From: Luteibacter sp. dw_328
GTDB lineage: Bacteria; Pseudomonadota; Gammaproteobacteria; Xanthomonadales; Rhodanobacteraceae
Direction: 5' to 3'
Length of the DNA: 64,000 nucleotides
Assembly (NCBI RefSeq): GCF_018449605.1
Contig: NZ_JAAVUW010000005.1
Span: 434,001-498,000 of the forward strand
Of the stretch, positions 56,547 to 64,000 are shown piece by piece; position 1 is the first letter of the stretch; each line of letters starts with the position of its first letter. The position numbers and the translations under genes are program-made. A model generated the notes under the pieces. The model worked only from the letters and a program-made list of their open reading frames with translations, was not told the origin of the DNA and made no database searches.

Positions 56547-57439
56547 CAATGTGTCTCCAGGAACGCCGTGACCTCGTCGGCACGCGGCATGCCGCCCTGG
56601 GCGCCCAGGCGCGAGACGGCGATCGCCGCGGTGGCGCAAGCCTTGCGCACCGCCACGTCGAGGCCTTCGGCGAGGTACACCGCGAGCGCGGCGTTGAAAG
56701 TGTCACCGGCGCCGGTGCTGTCCACCGCGTCGACCTTGAAACCGCTCTGGTGCCGCGGCTCGTCGTCCTTGTCGCGGAACCATGCGCCGTCCTCGCCACG
56801 GGTCAGCACGACCGGGCAGGGGGCGCGTCGCATGAGCTCGCGGAAATCGGTTTCACCGTCCGCGCCGAGCACGGTGGCGAGTTCGTGCTGGTTCGGCGTG
56901 AGGAAGCGCACGCGCGACAGCCACTCGACCGGCAGCAACTGCGCGGGGGCGGGATTGAGGATGACGGGAACGCCCTCTTCCTGCGCAATGCGGAGCGTGG
57001 CGTCCACCGCGTCGAGGGGAATTTCCAGCTGGACCAGCACCGCGTCGGCGCCACGAATGATGTCGCGAGCAGCTTCGACCTGGGCGGACGTGACACGGCC
57101 ATTGGCGGCAGGCACCACGACGATGCTGTTCTCGCCACCGGCGACCGTGATCGACGCCGTACCGCTGCCGATACCGTCAACCCGGCTCACGTGCGTCACG
57201 TCGACGCCCTCGGCGACGAGGCCTTCATAGAGCTGCTTGCCGAACGCATCGTCGCCGACGCAGCCGACCATCGATACCGAGGCGCCAAGGCGAGCGGCGG
57301 CGACGGCCTGATTCGCACCCTTGCCGCCGGGAATGGTTAGGAAACGGTCACCGGTCAGTGTCTCGCCCGGGCCGGCAAAGCGCGGCGCGAGGGTGACCAG
57401 GTCCATATTGATGCTTCCGACGACGACGATTCGCGTCAT
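56546..57439 (-). CDS. rbsK: Ribokinase
   Basis: This 297-residue PfkB-family kinase phosphorylates ribose at O5. The N-terminal VVGSINMDLV, the PGGKGANQAVAAARLG region near 36-51 and the catalytic DSTGAGDTFNAAL near 236-248 are all present. ATG 57439 gives the usual start; a longer frame to 57523 is rejected. It is the first gene of the rbs operon, and no rbsR regulator is next to it. The upstream 116 bases hold the promoter and a hairpin at 57520. Confidence 0.94.
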   Translation of the reverse strand: MTRIVVVGSINMDLVTLAPRFAGPGETLTGDRFLTIPGGKGANQAVAAARLGASVSMVGCVGDDAFGKQLYEGLVAEGVDVTHVSRVDGIGSGTASITVAGGENSIVVVPAANGRVTSAQVEAARDIIRGADAVLVQLEIPLDAVDATLRIAQEEGVPVILNPAPAQLLPVEWLSRVRFLTPNQHELATVLGADGETDFRELMRRAPCPVVLTRGEDGAWFRDKDDEPRHQSGFKVDAVDSTGAGDTFNAALAVYLAEGLDVAVRKACATAAIAVSRLGAQGGMPRADEVTAFLETH

Positions 57440-57519
57440 GCCATGTAGCTCCGCGGTGGTGACTTCGGAACGTCCGTTGTTCGCCGGTGTGATGGGGATG
57501 GCGCGCAAATATACGCCTT

Positions 57520-57548
57520 GCACGCGCAGGATGCTTTGATGCGCGTGC
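57520..57548. other. Inverted repeat between DUF971 gene and rbsK
   Basis: GCACGCGC (57520-57527) and GCGCGTGC (57541-57548) are perfect inverse arms around a 13-base loop. It lies just after the DUF971 stop and upstream of rbsK. It could be a weak terminator of DUF971 or an operator for the rbs operon. Confidence 0.45.
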
Positions 57549-57555
57549 TTTCCAT

Positions 57556-57909
57556 TTACCGGGAGAGTCCCTTGGCCTCGAGTTCAGCGAGGTAAGCGGG
57601 CCACGACGTGTCGTAGGCGCGACCGAGGTCGTACAGCGTGTCCCAACCGAAGATGCCACTGGCATGGCCGTCGTCGAAGCGGATCAGGACGCCGTAGTGG
57701 CCGGTCGGTTCGAGCGCGGTGATGCCGACGTTGCGCTTGCCGGCCACGAGCACCTTCTGTCCGGGGCCGTGGCCCTGTACTTCGGCGCTGGGCGAGTTCA
57801 CCCGGAGATATTCACAGGGAAGTCGGAACCGTTCGTCGTTGTCGAAACTGACCTCGAGGATGCGCGAGGCCGAGTGCAGGACGATATCGAGGGGGCGCGG
57901 GCGGGACAT
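57556..57909 (-). CDS. DUF971 domain protein
   Basis: This 117-residue protein consists of one DUF971 domain, the fold also found at the N-terminus of gamma-butyrobetaine hydroxylases. SRILEVSFDNDERFRLPCEYLRV and a later YGVLIRFDDGHASGIF-GWDTL pattern match it. Its function is not established; a metal- or cluster-related role has been suggested for relatives. In many beta- and gammaproteobacteria it lies close to hslVU, as here. ATG 57909 is used; a TTG at 57930 is possible. Confidence 0.87.
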   Translation of the reverse strand: MSRPRPLDIVLHSASRILEVSFDNDERFRLPCEYLRVNSPSAEVQGHGPGQKVLVAGKRNVGITALEPTGHYGVLIRFDDGHASGIFGWDTLYDLGRAYDTSWPAYLAELEAKGLSR

Positions 57910-57936
57910 GGGCCGGTGGCCTTGAATCAAATAAAT

Positions 57937-58076
57937 GTAGGAGCCGATTCATCGGCGATGCTCTTGCCCTTGCCCTTGCCCTTGCTCGGTAGGAGCCGAT
58001 TTATCGGCGATCCCTGCGGCGAGGGGTGTGCGCGAATGTTGCCGCGAGCACCCTTCGCCGATGAATCGGCTCCTAC
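57937..58076. repeat. REP-like cluster (G) with TTGCCC microsatellite
   Basis: Three REP units lie here: a GTAGGAGCCGATTCATCGGCGAT copy, a second with TTATCGG, and an inverse copy ending GGCTCCTAC. Between the first two is a short TTGCCC tandem repeat (about 57964-57983). The cluster fills the gap between DUF971 and the hypothetical gene. Confidence 0.85.
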
Positions 58077-58101
58077 AAGAGAGCAAAAGAACTGCCTTGG
58101 T

Positions 58102-58722
58102 TTAGTGCGCGCTGCCGAAGCCGCCGCCGGTGTCGCCCTGTTCGATCGGTGGCGGGACGCCGGCAACGGCGAGCAGCGAGGTGGCGTAGGCGTCTTCCAT
58201 GCTGATGGTGGAAATCTCGTCCCAGGAGAAGAACGACGGCTCGGTGAGCCATTCCGCATCGGGGGTGATTTCCTGCATGTTGAAGCCTTCTTCCTCCACG
58301 CTGACAAGCCGGCCGATGTAGCAGACCTCGGCTTCGTCTTCGCTGTCGACATGCACGCCAATGACCGGCGCGTGCGCAGCGGCGGCCTTGACCACCTGCT
58401 GGATATCGTCCAGCGGGAAATCCGCCGGCGGTGTCGGGCGGATGCCCTTCAGCGCGAGCGCTTTCTCCAGGAAGGTGCTGTGCTTGTCCGGGGCTTCGAA
58501 TTCGGAGATGTCGCGATGCCGCATGATGTACATGCCGTCATAGCTGACGCCGTCGCCGATGACCCACAGAAGGAAAAATTCGCGGCCGACTCCGCCCACG
58601 TAGCCGCAGAAGCTGCCGTGTTCGAGTTCGTCACGCCACAGACGCACCAGCTGCTGACTGTCCTGCGCTTCACGCAGGCTCGCACGCTGGCCGTTGGTTT
58701 TGAGTTGAATAACCTTGCCCAT
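58102..58722 (-). CDS. Hypothetical protein beside hslU
   Basis: This 206-residue acidic, soluble protein has no signal peptide or membrane segment. It begins MGKVIQLKTNGQRASLREAQD and has FFLLWVIGDGVSYDGMYIMRH in the middle, a PVIGVHVDSEDEAEVCYIGRL strand and an acidic C-terminal half. No known domain is recognised. It lies 39 bases after hslU on the same strand, so it may share the hslVU transcript, but that is an inference from spacing. ATG 58722 is used; an upstream start at 58758 enters the gap. Confidence 0.65.
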   Translation of the reverse strand: MGKVIQLKTNGQRASLREAQDSQQLVRLWRDELEHGSFCGYVGGVGREFFLLWVIGDGVSYDGMYIMRHRDISEFEAPDKHSTFLEKALALKGIRPTPPADFPLDDIQQVVKAAAAHAPVIGVHVDSEDEAEVCYIGRLVSVEEEGFNMQEITPDAEWLTEPSFFSWDEISTISMEDAYATSLLAVAGVPPPIEQGDTGGGFGSAH

Positions 58723-58761
58723 ATACGTCAATAGTTTACCAGAGGGGCGGCCCCTCATTGT

Positions 58762-60102
58762 TCAGAGGATGTAACGACTCAGATCCTCGTCCTTGACGAG
58801 CGAAGACAGCGTCTTGTCGACATATTCGGCGTCAATCGCATGCTTTTCGCCGGACTTGTCTGCTGCTTCGAAGGAAATGCGCTCCAACAGGCGTTCCATG
58901 ACCGTGTGCAGGCGGCGGGCGCCGATGTTCTCGGTACGCTCATTCACCTGAAACGCCACCTCGGCCAGACGATCGATGCCGGACTCGGTGAACTCCAGCG
59001 TGACGCCCTCGGTGTTGAGCAGTGCAACATATTGCTTGGTCAGCGCGTTGTGCGGTTCGCGCAGGATGCGCTTGAAGTCGTCGACGGAGAGCGCCGACAG
59101 TTCCACGCGAATCGGCAGGCGCCCCTGCAATTCGGGAATGAGATCCGAAGGCTTGGCCAGCGAGAACGCGCCGGAGGCGATGAACAGGATGTGGTCCGTC
59201 TTGATCGCGCCGTACTTCGTCGACACCGTGGAGCCCTCGACCAGGGGCAAGAGGTCGCGCTGCACGCCCTCGCGGCTCACGCCCGCACCACCCCATTCCG
59301 AGCGCTGGGCGACCTTGTCGATTTCGTCGATGAAGACGATGCCGTTCTGCTCGGCGAGGTCCACCGCACGGGTGCGCAGCTCGTCGTCGTTGAGCAGCTT
59401 GCCGGCCTCCTCCTCGATCAACAGCGGGCGCGCCTGGCGGATGGTCATCTTGCGCTTCTGCGATTTCGAACCACCCAGGTTCTGGAACATCTTGCCCAGC
59501 TGCTGGCTCATTTCCTCCATGCCCGGCGGGGTCATGATCTCGACGCCGACGTTGGTGGCGAAATCCAGTTCGATCTCGCGATCGTCCAGCGCGCCTTCGC
59601 GCAGCTGCTTGCGGAGCTTCTGACGGGTGTCGCTGTCGATGGCTGGCGCCTGCGCGCCGGTGTCGTCCCAACCGGTGGCGGCCTGGCGGCGCGGGAGAAG
59701 CGCGTCTAGGAGACGGTCTTCGGCGGCGTCCTCGGCCTGGCTACGAACCCGGCTCTTGGCCTGGTCGCGCACCAGCTTGTAGGAGACGTCGGCGAGATCG
59801 CGGATGATCGACTCCACGTCCTTGCCGACATAGCCCACTTCGGTGAACTTGGTCGCTTCGACCTTCACGAAGGGCGCGTTCGCCAGGGTGGCCAGCCGCC
59901 GGGCGATCTCGGTCTTGCCGACGCCGGTCGGGCCGATCATCAGGATGTTCTTCGGCGTGACTTCCTCACGCATGCCCGGCTCCAGCTGCATGCGGCGCCA
60001 GCGGTTACGCAGCGCAATGGCCACGGCGCGCTTGGCGTCCTGCTGGCCGATGATGTAACGGTCGAGTTCGTTGACGATCTCGCGGGGAGTGAGTTCGGAC
60101 AT
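58762..60102 (-). CDS. hslU: HslUV protease ATPase subunit HslU (ClpY)
   Basis: This 446-residue AAA+ unfoldase feeds substrates to HslV. Walker A GPTGVGKT lies at 57-64, Walker [10 protein letters not shown] near 250, the pore-loop EVGYVGKDV near 90 and an inserted I-domain (about 115-235). The C-terminal LSRYIL activates HslV. ATG 60102 gives [19 protein letters not shown]. It follows hslV by four bases, which couples the two subunits. Confidence 0.96.
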   Translation of the reverse strand: MSELTPREIVNELDRYIIGQQDAKRAVAIALRNRWRRMQLEPGMREEVTPKNILMIGPTGVGKTEIARRLATLANAPFVKVEATKFTEVGYVGKDVESIIRDLADVSYKLVRDQAKSRVRSQAEDAAEDRLLDALLPRRQAATGWDDTGAQAPAIDSDTRQKLRKQLREGALDDREIELDFATNVGVEIMTPPGMEEMSQQLGKMFQNLGGSKSQKRKMTIRQARPLLIEEEAGKLLNDDELRTRAVDLAEQNGIVFIDEIDKVAQRSEWGGAGVSREGVQRDLLPLVEGSTVSTKYGAIKTDHILFIASGAFSLAKPSDLIPELQGRLPIRVELSALSVDDFKRILREPHNALTKQYVALLNTEGVTLEFTESGIDRLAEVAFQVNERTENIGARRLHTVMERLLERISFEAADKSGEKHAIDAEYVDKTLSSLVKDEDLSRYIL

Positions 60103-60106
60103 CGGC

Positions 60107-60640
60107 TCAGAGCTCCTCGATGGAGGTGTTGTGGTTGGTATAAATGCAGATATCGCCGGCAATCTTCAGGGATTTCTCCACGATCGTGCGTGCATCGAGC
60201 TCGGTGTTCTCCATCAGCGCCAGCGCGGCGGACTGCGCGTACGGACCACCGGAGCCGATCGCGATCAGCCCGTGGTCGGGTTCGAGCACGTCGCCATTGC
60301 CGGAGATCAGCAGGGAGGCCTCCTTATCAGCCACGGCGAGCATGGCCTCGAGGCGTCCCAGGCGGCGGTCGGTGCGCCATTCCTTGGCCATTTCCACGGC
60401 GGCACGGGTGAGATTGCCACCGTGTTTGACCAGCTTCTCCTCGAAAAGCTCGAAGAGGGTGAAGGCGTCAGCCGTGGCGCCAGCGAACCCGGCCAGGACA
60501 TCGCCCTTGCCGAGGCGGCGCACCTTACGGGCGTTGGCCTTCATCACGGTATTGCCAAGGGTGACCTGACCGTCGCTGCCGATGACGACCTTGTCGCCCC
60601 GGCGGACGCAGACGATGGTCGTAGCGTGCATCGGTTCCAT
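60107..60640 (-). CDS. hslV: HslUV protease proteolytic subunit HslV (ClpQ)
   Basis: This 177-residue threonine protease is proteasome-like. The active site Thr is in [20 protein letters not shown]: a short N-terminal MEPMHA precedes the Thr and must be removed, as in other xanthomonads with a leader. [22 protein letters not shown] and the C-terminal [14 protein letters not shown] are conserved. It forms the double ring capped by HslU. It is the first gene of the hslVU operon. Confidence 0.95.
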   Translation of the reverse strand: MEPMHATTIVCVRRGDKVVIGSDGQVTLGNTVMKANARKVRRLGKGDVLAGFAGATADAFTLFELFEEKLVKHGGNLTRAAVEMAKEWRTDRRLGRLEAMLAVADKEASLLISGNGDVLEPDHGLIAIGSGGPYAQSAALALMENTELDARTIVEKSLKIAGDICIYTNHNTSIEEL

Positions 60641-60719
60641 AGCGCGTTCCTTTAGGGAGTCGGCTAGACGTGGGGGCCGGGGCCTTAGGTAGCAAGCCTT
60701 GGGGTAGGCGGTGCCCTGG

Positions 60720-60833
60720 TAGGAGCCGATTCATCGGCGAGCTCTTTCTTCGGGTGGAGACTGAGGCAAGCAACCTAGGGCGCGCGGCTGCGCCGCGGGG
60801 TTATTCATTATTCGCCGATGAATCGGCTCCTAC
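60720..60833. repeat. REP-like inverted pair (H)
   Basis: GTAGGAGCCGATTCATCGGCGA at the left and TCGCCGATGAATCGGCTCCTAC at the right enclose about 70 bases that contain GCGCGCGGCTGCGCCGCG. The pair lies between hslV and xerC, both on the minus strand. Confidence 0.85.
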
Positions 60834-60839
60834 GTTTAC

Positions 60840-61718
60840 CTATTTTCGCTTCGCGCGGGGATGCGCCGCGTCGTACACCTTGGCCAGGTGCTGGAAATCC
60901 AGGTGCGTATAGATCTGGGTGGTGGCGATGTCAGCGTGGCCGAGCAGTTCCTGCACGGAGCGCAGGTCGCCGGACGACTCCAGCATGTGGCTGGCGAAGG
61001 TGTGCCGGAGCATGTGCGGATGGACTCGCTTGGTCTGCCCGCTGGACAGCTTGGCCAGCCGCATCTGCACGGCACGGGCGCTGATCGGCGCCCCGCCGCG
61101 CCCCTTGAACACCGGCTGCTCGGGCCCGGCCCCGCCCAGGGCGGCGAGCGCTTTCAGGGCGGTGATCGCAAAACGGCCCACCGGGAGGATGCGCGTCTTG
61201 CTGCCTTTGCCGAGCACCCGTACCTGGCCATCCTCGAGATCGAGGTCGCCCCAGTGCAGGCCGGTGAGTTCGGACAGACGCAAGCCACTGGAATAGAACA
61301 GCTCCATCATGGCCGAGTCGCGCGGTGCGAGCGTGCCGCCGAGATTCGTCTCGACCAGCTCCTTCGCCTCATCGGCGTCCAGCACCTGTGGCAGCTTGCG
61401 GCGCACCTTCGGTCCGCGAACGGCGGCGGCCGGGTCGTGGGCCAGCTGGCCCTCCCGCGTGAGGTAACGGAATAGCGTGCGGCAGGCGGAAAGCAGGCGC
61501 TGGATGCTGTTGGGCTGCAGGCCACCACGATGTTCACGGGCGATCATGCCGCGAAGTCGATCGGGACTGAGCGCGTCGAAGCTCGTCAGTCCCTCGGCTT
61601 CCATGAAACGAAGCAGCTTTTCGAGGTCGCGGCGGTAGGCCGCCAGGGTGTGGACAGACGGCGCGCGTTCGGCGGAGAAATGCCGAAGGAAGGCCTCGAC
61701 GGCCTCGCGCGGGCTCAC
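60840..61718 (-). CDS. xerC: Tyrosine recombinase XerC
   Basis: This 292-residue recombinase resolves chromosome dimers at dif with XerD. The N-terminal SAM-like DNA-binding domain (about 1-95) is followed by the catalytic domain. It carries Arg in SGLRLSEL (about 145), the HxxR box HMLRHTFASH (about 232-241) and LGHADIATTQIYTH with the nucleophile Tyr near 267. The start is a GTG at 61718 that overlaps the DUF484 stop in GTGA. A longer frame to 62006 would overlap DUF484 throughout and is rejected. Confidence 0.95.
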   Translation of the reverse strand: MSPREAVEAFLRHFSAERAPSVHTLAAYRRDLEKLLRFMEAEGLTSFDALSPDRLRGMIAREHRGGLQPNSIQRLLSACRTLFRYLTREGQLAHDPAAAVRGPKVRRKLPQVLDADEAKELVETNLGGTLAPRDSAMMELFYSSGLRLSELTGLHWGDLDLEDGQVRVLGKGSKTRILPVGRFAITALKALAALGGAGPEQPVFKGRGGAPISARAVQMRLAKLSSGQTKRVHPHMLRHTFASHMLESSGDLRSVQELLGHADIATTQIYTHLDFQHLAKVYDAAHPRAKRK

Positions 61719-62401
61719 GCCGCCTTCCGCGCCCGTTCGATCGCCGAGCCGACGGTGGTCGAAATCATGTCCAGGAACAGGGTGCCCATGCCCGGGTGGA
61801 AGCGGTCGGCGTCGGCGCTGCCGATGGCCAGCAAGGCGTCCGGCCCGACGCGCATCAGCGCGGCCGAACGAACATCCGGGGCCTCGTTGCCGAACAGGCG
61901 ATGCAACTTGTCCGGCGCAAGGCGCCCGGCGACGGGGTCGGCGTGCTCCAGGAACGAGGCGAACTCCGGCAGGCCCGAGCTGCCGCGAGGCTCGCGAAGC
62001 AGCCACGGCTCATCGGGCAGGCCGGCCAGGTCGCCGAAGAAAACCAGGCGAATCCGCTCGGACTGGAAGTCCTCGGTCAGGCGACGGACCACGCTGCGCA
62101 CGGTCTCTTCGATGTCCTTCGCGCTGAGCAGCGCAAGCATCAGACCGTGCACGCGGCGCATCAGTTTCTCGTTGTCGCCAGCGATGGCGGCCAGCTCCTT
62201 CAGCCGTGTTTCCAGCTCGGCGTTCTTGTCACGCAGGCCGCGCAGCTGGTGCACGGCGAGCGATGCCGCCGGTCCGTTGCTGCTGGGCAGGGTGAGCGCG
62301 TTGGCCAGTTCGGGGTAATCGGCGAGGAAATCCGGGTGTCGCCGCAGGTAGGACGCCACGGTGGCTGGCTTGATGTCGCCGTCGATCGCGGTGTCGGTCA
62401 T
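61715..62401 (-). CDS. DUF484 family protein
   Basis: This 228-residue protein has the DUF484 layout: an N-terminal VASYLRRHPDFLADYPEL, a coiled coil (about 45-80, LRGLRDKNAELETRLKEL) and a C-terminal GAF-like domain. Its function is not known, but dapF-DUF484-xerC is a conserved order in gammaproteobacteria. It overlaps xerC by four bases and lies 49 bases after dapF. Confidence 0.9.
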   Translation of the reverse strand: MTDTAIDGDIKPATVASYLRRHPDFLADYPELANALTLPSSNGPAASLAVHQLRGLRDKNAELETRLKELAAIAGDNEKLMRRVHGLMLALLSAKDIEETVRSVVRRLTEDFQSERIRLVFFGDLAGLPDEPWLLREPRGSSGLPEFASFLEHADPVAGRLAPDKLHRLFGNEAPDVRSAALMRVGPDALLAIGSADADRFHPGMGTLFLDMISTTVGSAIERARKAA

Positions 62402-62450
62402 GGGGTGTGCTTCCTGTTTAGAGCGAGTGTGCCCCGTTCGCGTGCGAACG

Positions 62451-63281
62451 TCACACTTCGCCTTCGAAAACGAAGGCGGCAGGGCCGGTCATCCACAGCG
62501 TGTGGCCGGGGCCGTGCCATTCGATGGTGAGGGTGCCGCCGGGGAGTTCAACGTGCACAACCGGGGCGGCCATGCCCAGCGACTGGGCCACCGCCGCCGC
62601 GGCGCAGGCGCCGGTGCCGCAGGCGCGGGTCCAGCCGCTGCCGCGTTCATGTACGCGCAGGCGGATGCGATCGGGTCCGAGGCGCTGGGCGAAGCCGACA
62701 TTCACGCCCTGCGGGAACGCCGGGTGGGCCGTCAGCGCCGGGCCGAGCAGGTCGATTCGCGGATCGGCAAGGTCATCGTCGAAGACGACCGCATGCGGAT
62801 TGCCCATCGAGACGGCGCCGAAGGTGATCCGCTCGCCGACGACTTCCAGGGTGTATGTCGCGGCCAGCGCGGGTGCATCGAACGGCAGGGAGGCGGGATC
62901 GAAATCCGGCTCGCCCATGTCGACCACCACGCGGCCCTCATCCAGTACCCGCACCGTGACCGGTCCGGAGGGACTTTCCAGGCGAACATCGGTGTCGCGT
63001 TCGATCACCCCGTCGCGGAACAGCCACGCGGCGACACAGCGCACGCCGTTGCCGCACTGGCCCGAGGGCGAACCATCCGCATTCCAGATGCCGTAGTAGA
63101 ACTCGCAGGAGGGATCCCGCGCCGGCTCGATGCTGATCAGCTGGTCGAAGCCGACGCCGGTGTGTCGATCGGCCAGGGCGGCGATGCGGGCCGCGTTAGG
63201 CGTTCGCCCCGCGTCCTCGCGCCAGTCCACGATGACGAAGTCGTTGCCGATCCCATGCATCTTGGTGAAGCGGTTGGGCAT
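62451..63281 (-). CDS. dapF: Diaminopimelate epimerase
   Basis: This 276-residue PLP-independent epimerase converts LL- to meso-diaminopimelate for lysine and peptidoglycan. The two catalytic cysteines are in GQCGNGVRC (about 73) and ACGTGACAA (about 220). The opening RFTKMHGIGNDFVIVDW is typical. It follows the lptM-like lipoprotein gene by five bases on the same strand. Confidence 0.96.
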   Translation of the reverse strand: MPNRFTKMHGIGNDFVIVDWREDAGRTPNAARIAALADRHTGVGFDQLISIEPARDPSCEFYYGIWNADGSPSGQCGNGVRCVAAWLFRDGVIERDTDVRLESPSGPVTVRVLDEGRVVVDMGEPDFDPASLPFDAPALAATYTLEVVGERITFGAVSMGNPHAVVFDDDLADPRIDLLGPALTAHPAFPQGVNVGFAQRLGPDRIRLRVHERGSGWTRACGTGACAAAAVAQSLGMAAPVVHVELPGGTLTIEWHGPGHTLWMTGPAAFVFEGEV

Positions 63282-63286
63282 CGTCG

Positions 63287-63496
63287 TTACTGGTGAATGA
63301 CGGAGTTGAACGGGGTGATGGTACTGGTGGCCCGTGCGGGGCCCTCCACCGTCGAGGCGGCGGCGGGATGCACGCCCTGTGGATTGGCTGTCGTACCCGG
63401 CGCCGGCGGCGGGGGCAAGAACAGGTCACCCTTCTGGCCACAACCGGAAAGCGCGGCGGTAGCGGCGATGGCGAACGGCAGGATCAGTCGGCGCAT
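63287..63496 (-). CDS. lptM: Small lipoprotein LptM (YifL-like)
   Basis: This 69-residue lipoprotein has the signal ending AALSGC with Cys19, then the conserved GQKGDLFLPPP that defines the YifL/LptM family. LptM helps the LptDE complex mature by aiding disulfide formation in the lipopolysaccharide translocon. It precedes dapF by five bases, as in E. coli. A longer frame to 63850 overlaps the GNAT gene and is rejected. Confidence 0.92.
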   Translation of the reverse strand: MRRLILPFAIAATAALSGCGQKGDLFLPPPPAPGTTANPQGVHPAAASTVEGPARATSTITPFNSVIHQ

Positions 63497-63539
63497 GGGC
63501 GATTCCCCGTAAACGGCGGCCAGTATAGCCCCGCGGTCC

Positions 63540-64000
63540 TCAGAGCGGCTTTTCGAAGCGCAGGGCGTCCGCACCGTCGGCGTAGTAGCGCGCGTACTCG
63601 CCGATGATCCGGTAGCCGAGGTGTTCGTAGAGACGAATGGCCACGTCGTTGTCCTTGCGCACCTCGAGCCGCAGCGCACGGCAGCCGCGCGAGCGGGCCG
63701 TATCCTCCGAGGCAACGACCAGCGCCGATCCCACGCCCTTGCCCTGGGCCTGCGGCTTGGTAGCAAGGGAGTACAGGCGCGCGACGGTGCTGCCCTTACG
63801 GAAGAACACCACCGCCGTGCCGAGGAAGCGTCGATGATTCGCGCTGGCAACGAGCACCAACGCGCTTTCGCTATCCAGATGCTTGCGGTACTGGGCGCGG
63901 CTGAGGCGGTCCTGGGTGAAGCTCGATTCCTCGAGGGCGACCAGATCGTCGAGATCGCTGACCTCGGCGCGACGAACGCGAACCGCAGCGGTAACCGGGG
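63540..64000 (-). CDS. GNAT-family N-acetyltransferase (partial, 5' end beyond window)
   Basis: The frame is open from the right edge to a stop at 63540, so about 153 codons are present and the start is missing. The acetyl-CoA loop QAQGKGVGSALVVASE lies near the middle and LRLEVRKDNDVAIRLYEHLGY follows, as in RimI-like enzymes. The N-terminal part visible begins with RVRRAEVSDLDDLVALEESSF. The substrate is unknown. It is upstream of lptM on the same strand with 43 bases between them. Confidence 0.88.
   Translation of the reverse strand, partial: PVTAAVRVRRAEVSDLDDLVALEESSFTQDRLSRAQYRKHLDSESALVLVASANHRRFLGTAVVFFRKGSTVARLYSLATKPQAQGKGVGSALVVASEDTARSRGCRALRLEVRKDNDVAIRLYEHLGYRIIGEYARYYADGADALRFEKPL

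Noticed and set aside
57964-57983. TTGCCC tandem repeat as a phase-variation tract
   Set aside because: It is intergenic within a REP cluster and not in a promoter or reading frame that it could switch.
57664-58734. 356-codon open frame on the plus strand crossing DUF971, the REP cluster and the hypothetical gene
   Set aside because: It spans several unrelated features including repeats, and its translation includes REP-derived text.
60841-62006. Extended XerC start at 62006
   Set aside because: The extra 96 codons overlap DUF484 completely and have no recombinase similarity; GTG 61718 overlaps the DUF484 stop as expected.

Overview
This is a GC-rich chromosomal segment from a gammaproteobacterium. 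It is most likely from the Lysobacterales (Xanthomonadales), close to Luteibacter or Dyella in the Rhodanobacteraceae. I infer this from the tonB-exbB-exbD-exbD order, the gyrB-recF-dnaN-dnaA-rpmH-rnpA-yidC-mnmE origin region, and the overall protein character. The genus is a guess from the sequence alone. No prophage, insertion sequence, CRISPR array, rRNA or tRNA gene was recognised.

Layout: (1) 1-1443, minor type IV pilins PilV and PilW (PilW runs off the left edge). (2) 1766-5400, a secreted alpha/beta hydrolase, an MgtC-like protein and a three-gene DUF3649-PepSY-DUF3325 iron-related operon behind a Fur-box-like palindrome. (3) 5447-11621, a four-gene EmrAB-type tripartite efflux operon ending in an aldo/keto reductase, divergent from a TetR repressor followed by mug. 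(4) 11768-21246, an acetate/carboxylate module: MHS transporter plus porin, divergent from acs, followed by a CrbR-like regulator and convergent with a CrbS-like sodium/solute-symporter hybrid sensor kinase. (5) 21336-22851, a phosphopantetheinyl transferase and pdxJ, with a strong terminator placed just before pdxJ. (6) 23011-26846, two exbD genes, exbB and tonB on the minus strand, then a TPR lipoprotein-free secreted protein. (7) 27169-37389, the replication-origin region, with gyrB, recF (carrying two parS-like sites), dnaN, a candidate oriC, dnaA, rpmH, rnpA, yidC and mnmE.

(8) 37426-49873, an accessory stretch. It holds small membrane ORFs and several oxidoreductases (three SDRs, an alcohol dehydrogenase and a GST), several of them paired with a neighbouring LysR or HxlR regulator. 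It also holds a GNAT acetyltransferase, an MFS exporter, a metallo-beta-lactamase-fold protein and a DUF6624 protein. (9) 50039-52603, an FtsK/SpoIIIE-type translocase that looks like an extra copy. (10) 52762-57439, a ribose operon rbsK-rbsD-rbsA-rbsC-rbsB. (11) 57556-64000, DUF971, a hypothetical protein, and the housekeeping series hslU-hslV, xerC-DUF484-dapF-lptM and a GNAT cut by the right edge.

A family of short dispersed palindromes, with core GCCGATGAATCGGCTCCTAC, occurs at eight intergenic places. It is the most conspicuous non-coding feature. Most of the window is ordinary core genome. The points that deserve a second look are the parS sites inside recF, two genes whose natural start appears to be ATC, the attenuator-like terminator before pdxJ, a structured intergenic region beside gyrB, and the reduced N-terminus of the FtsK homologue.
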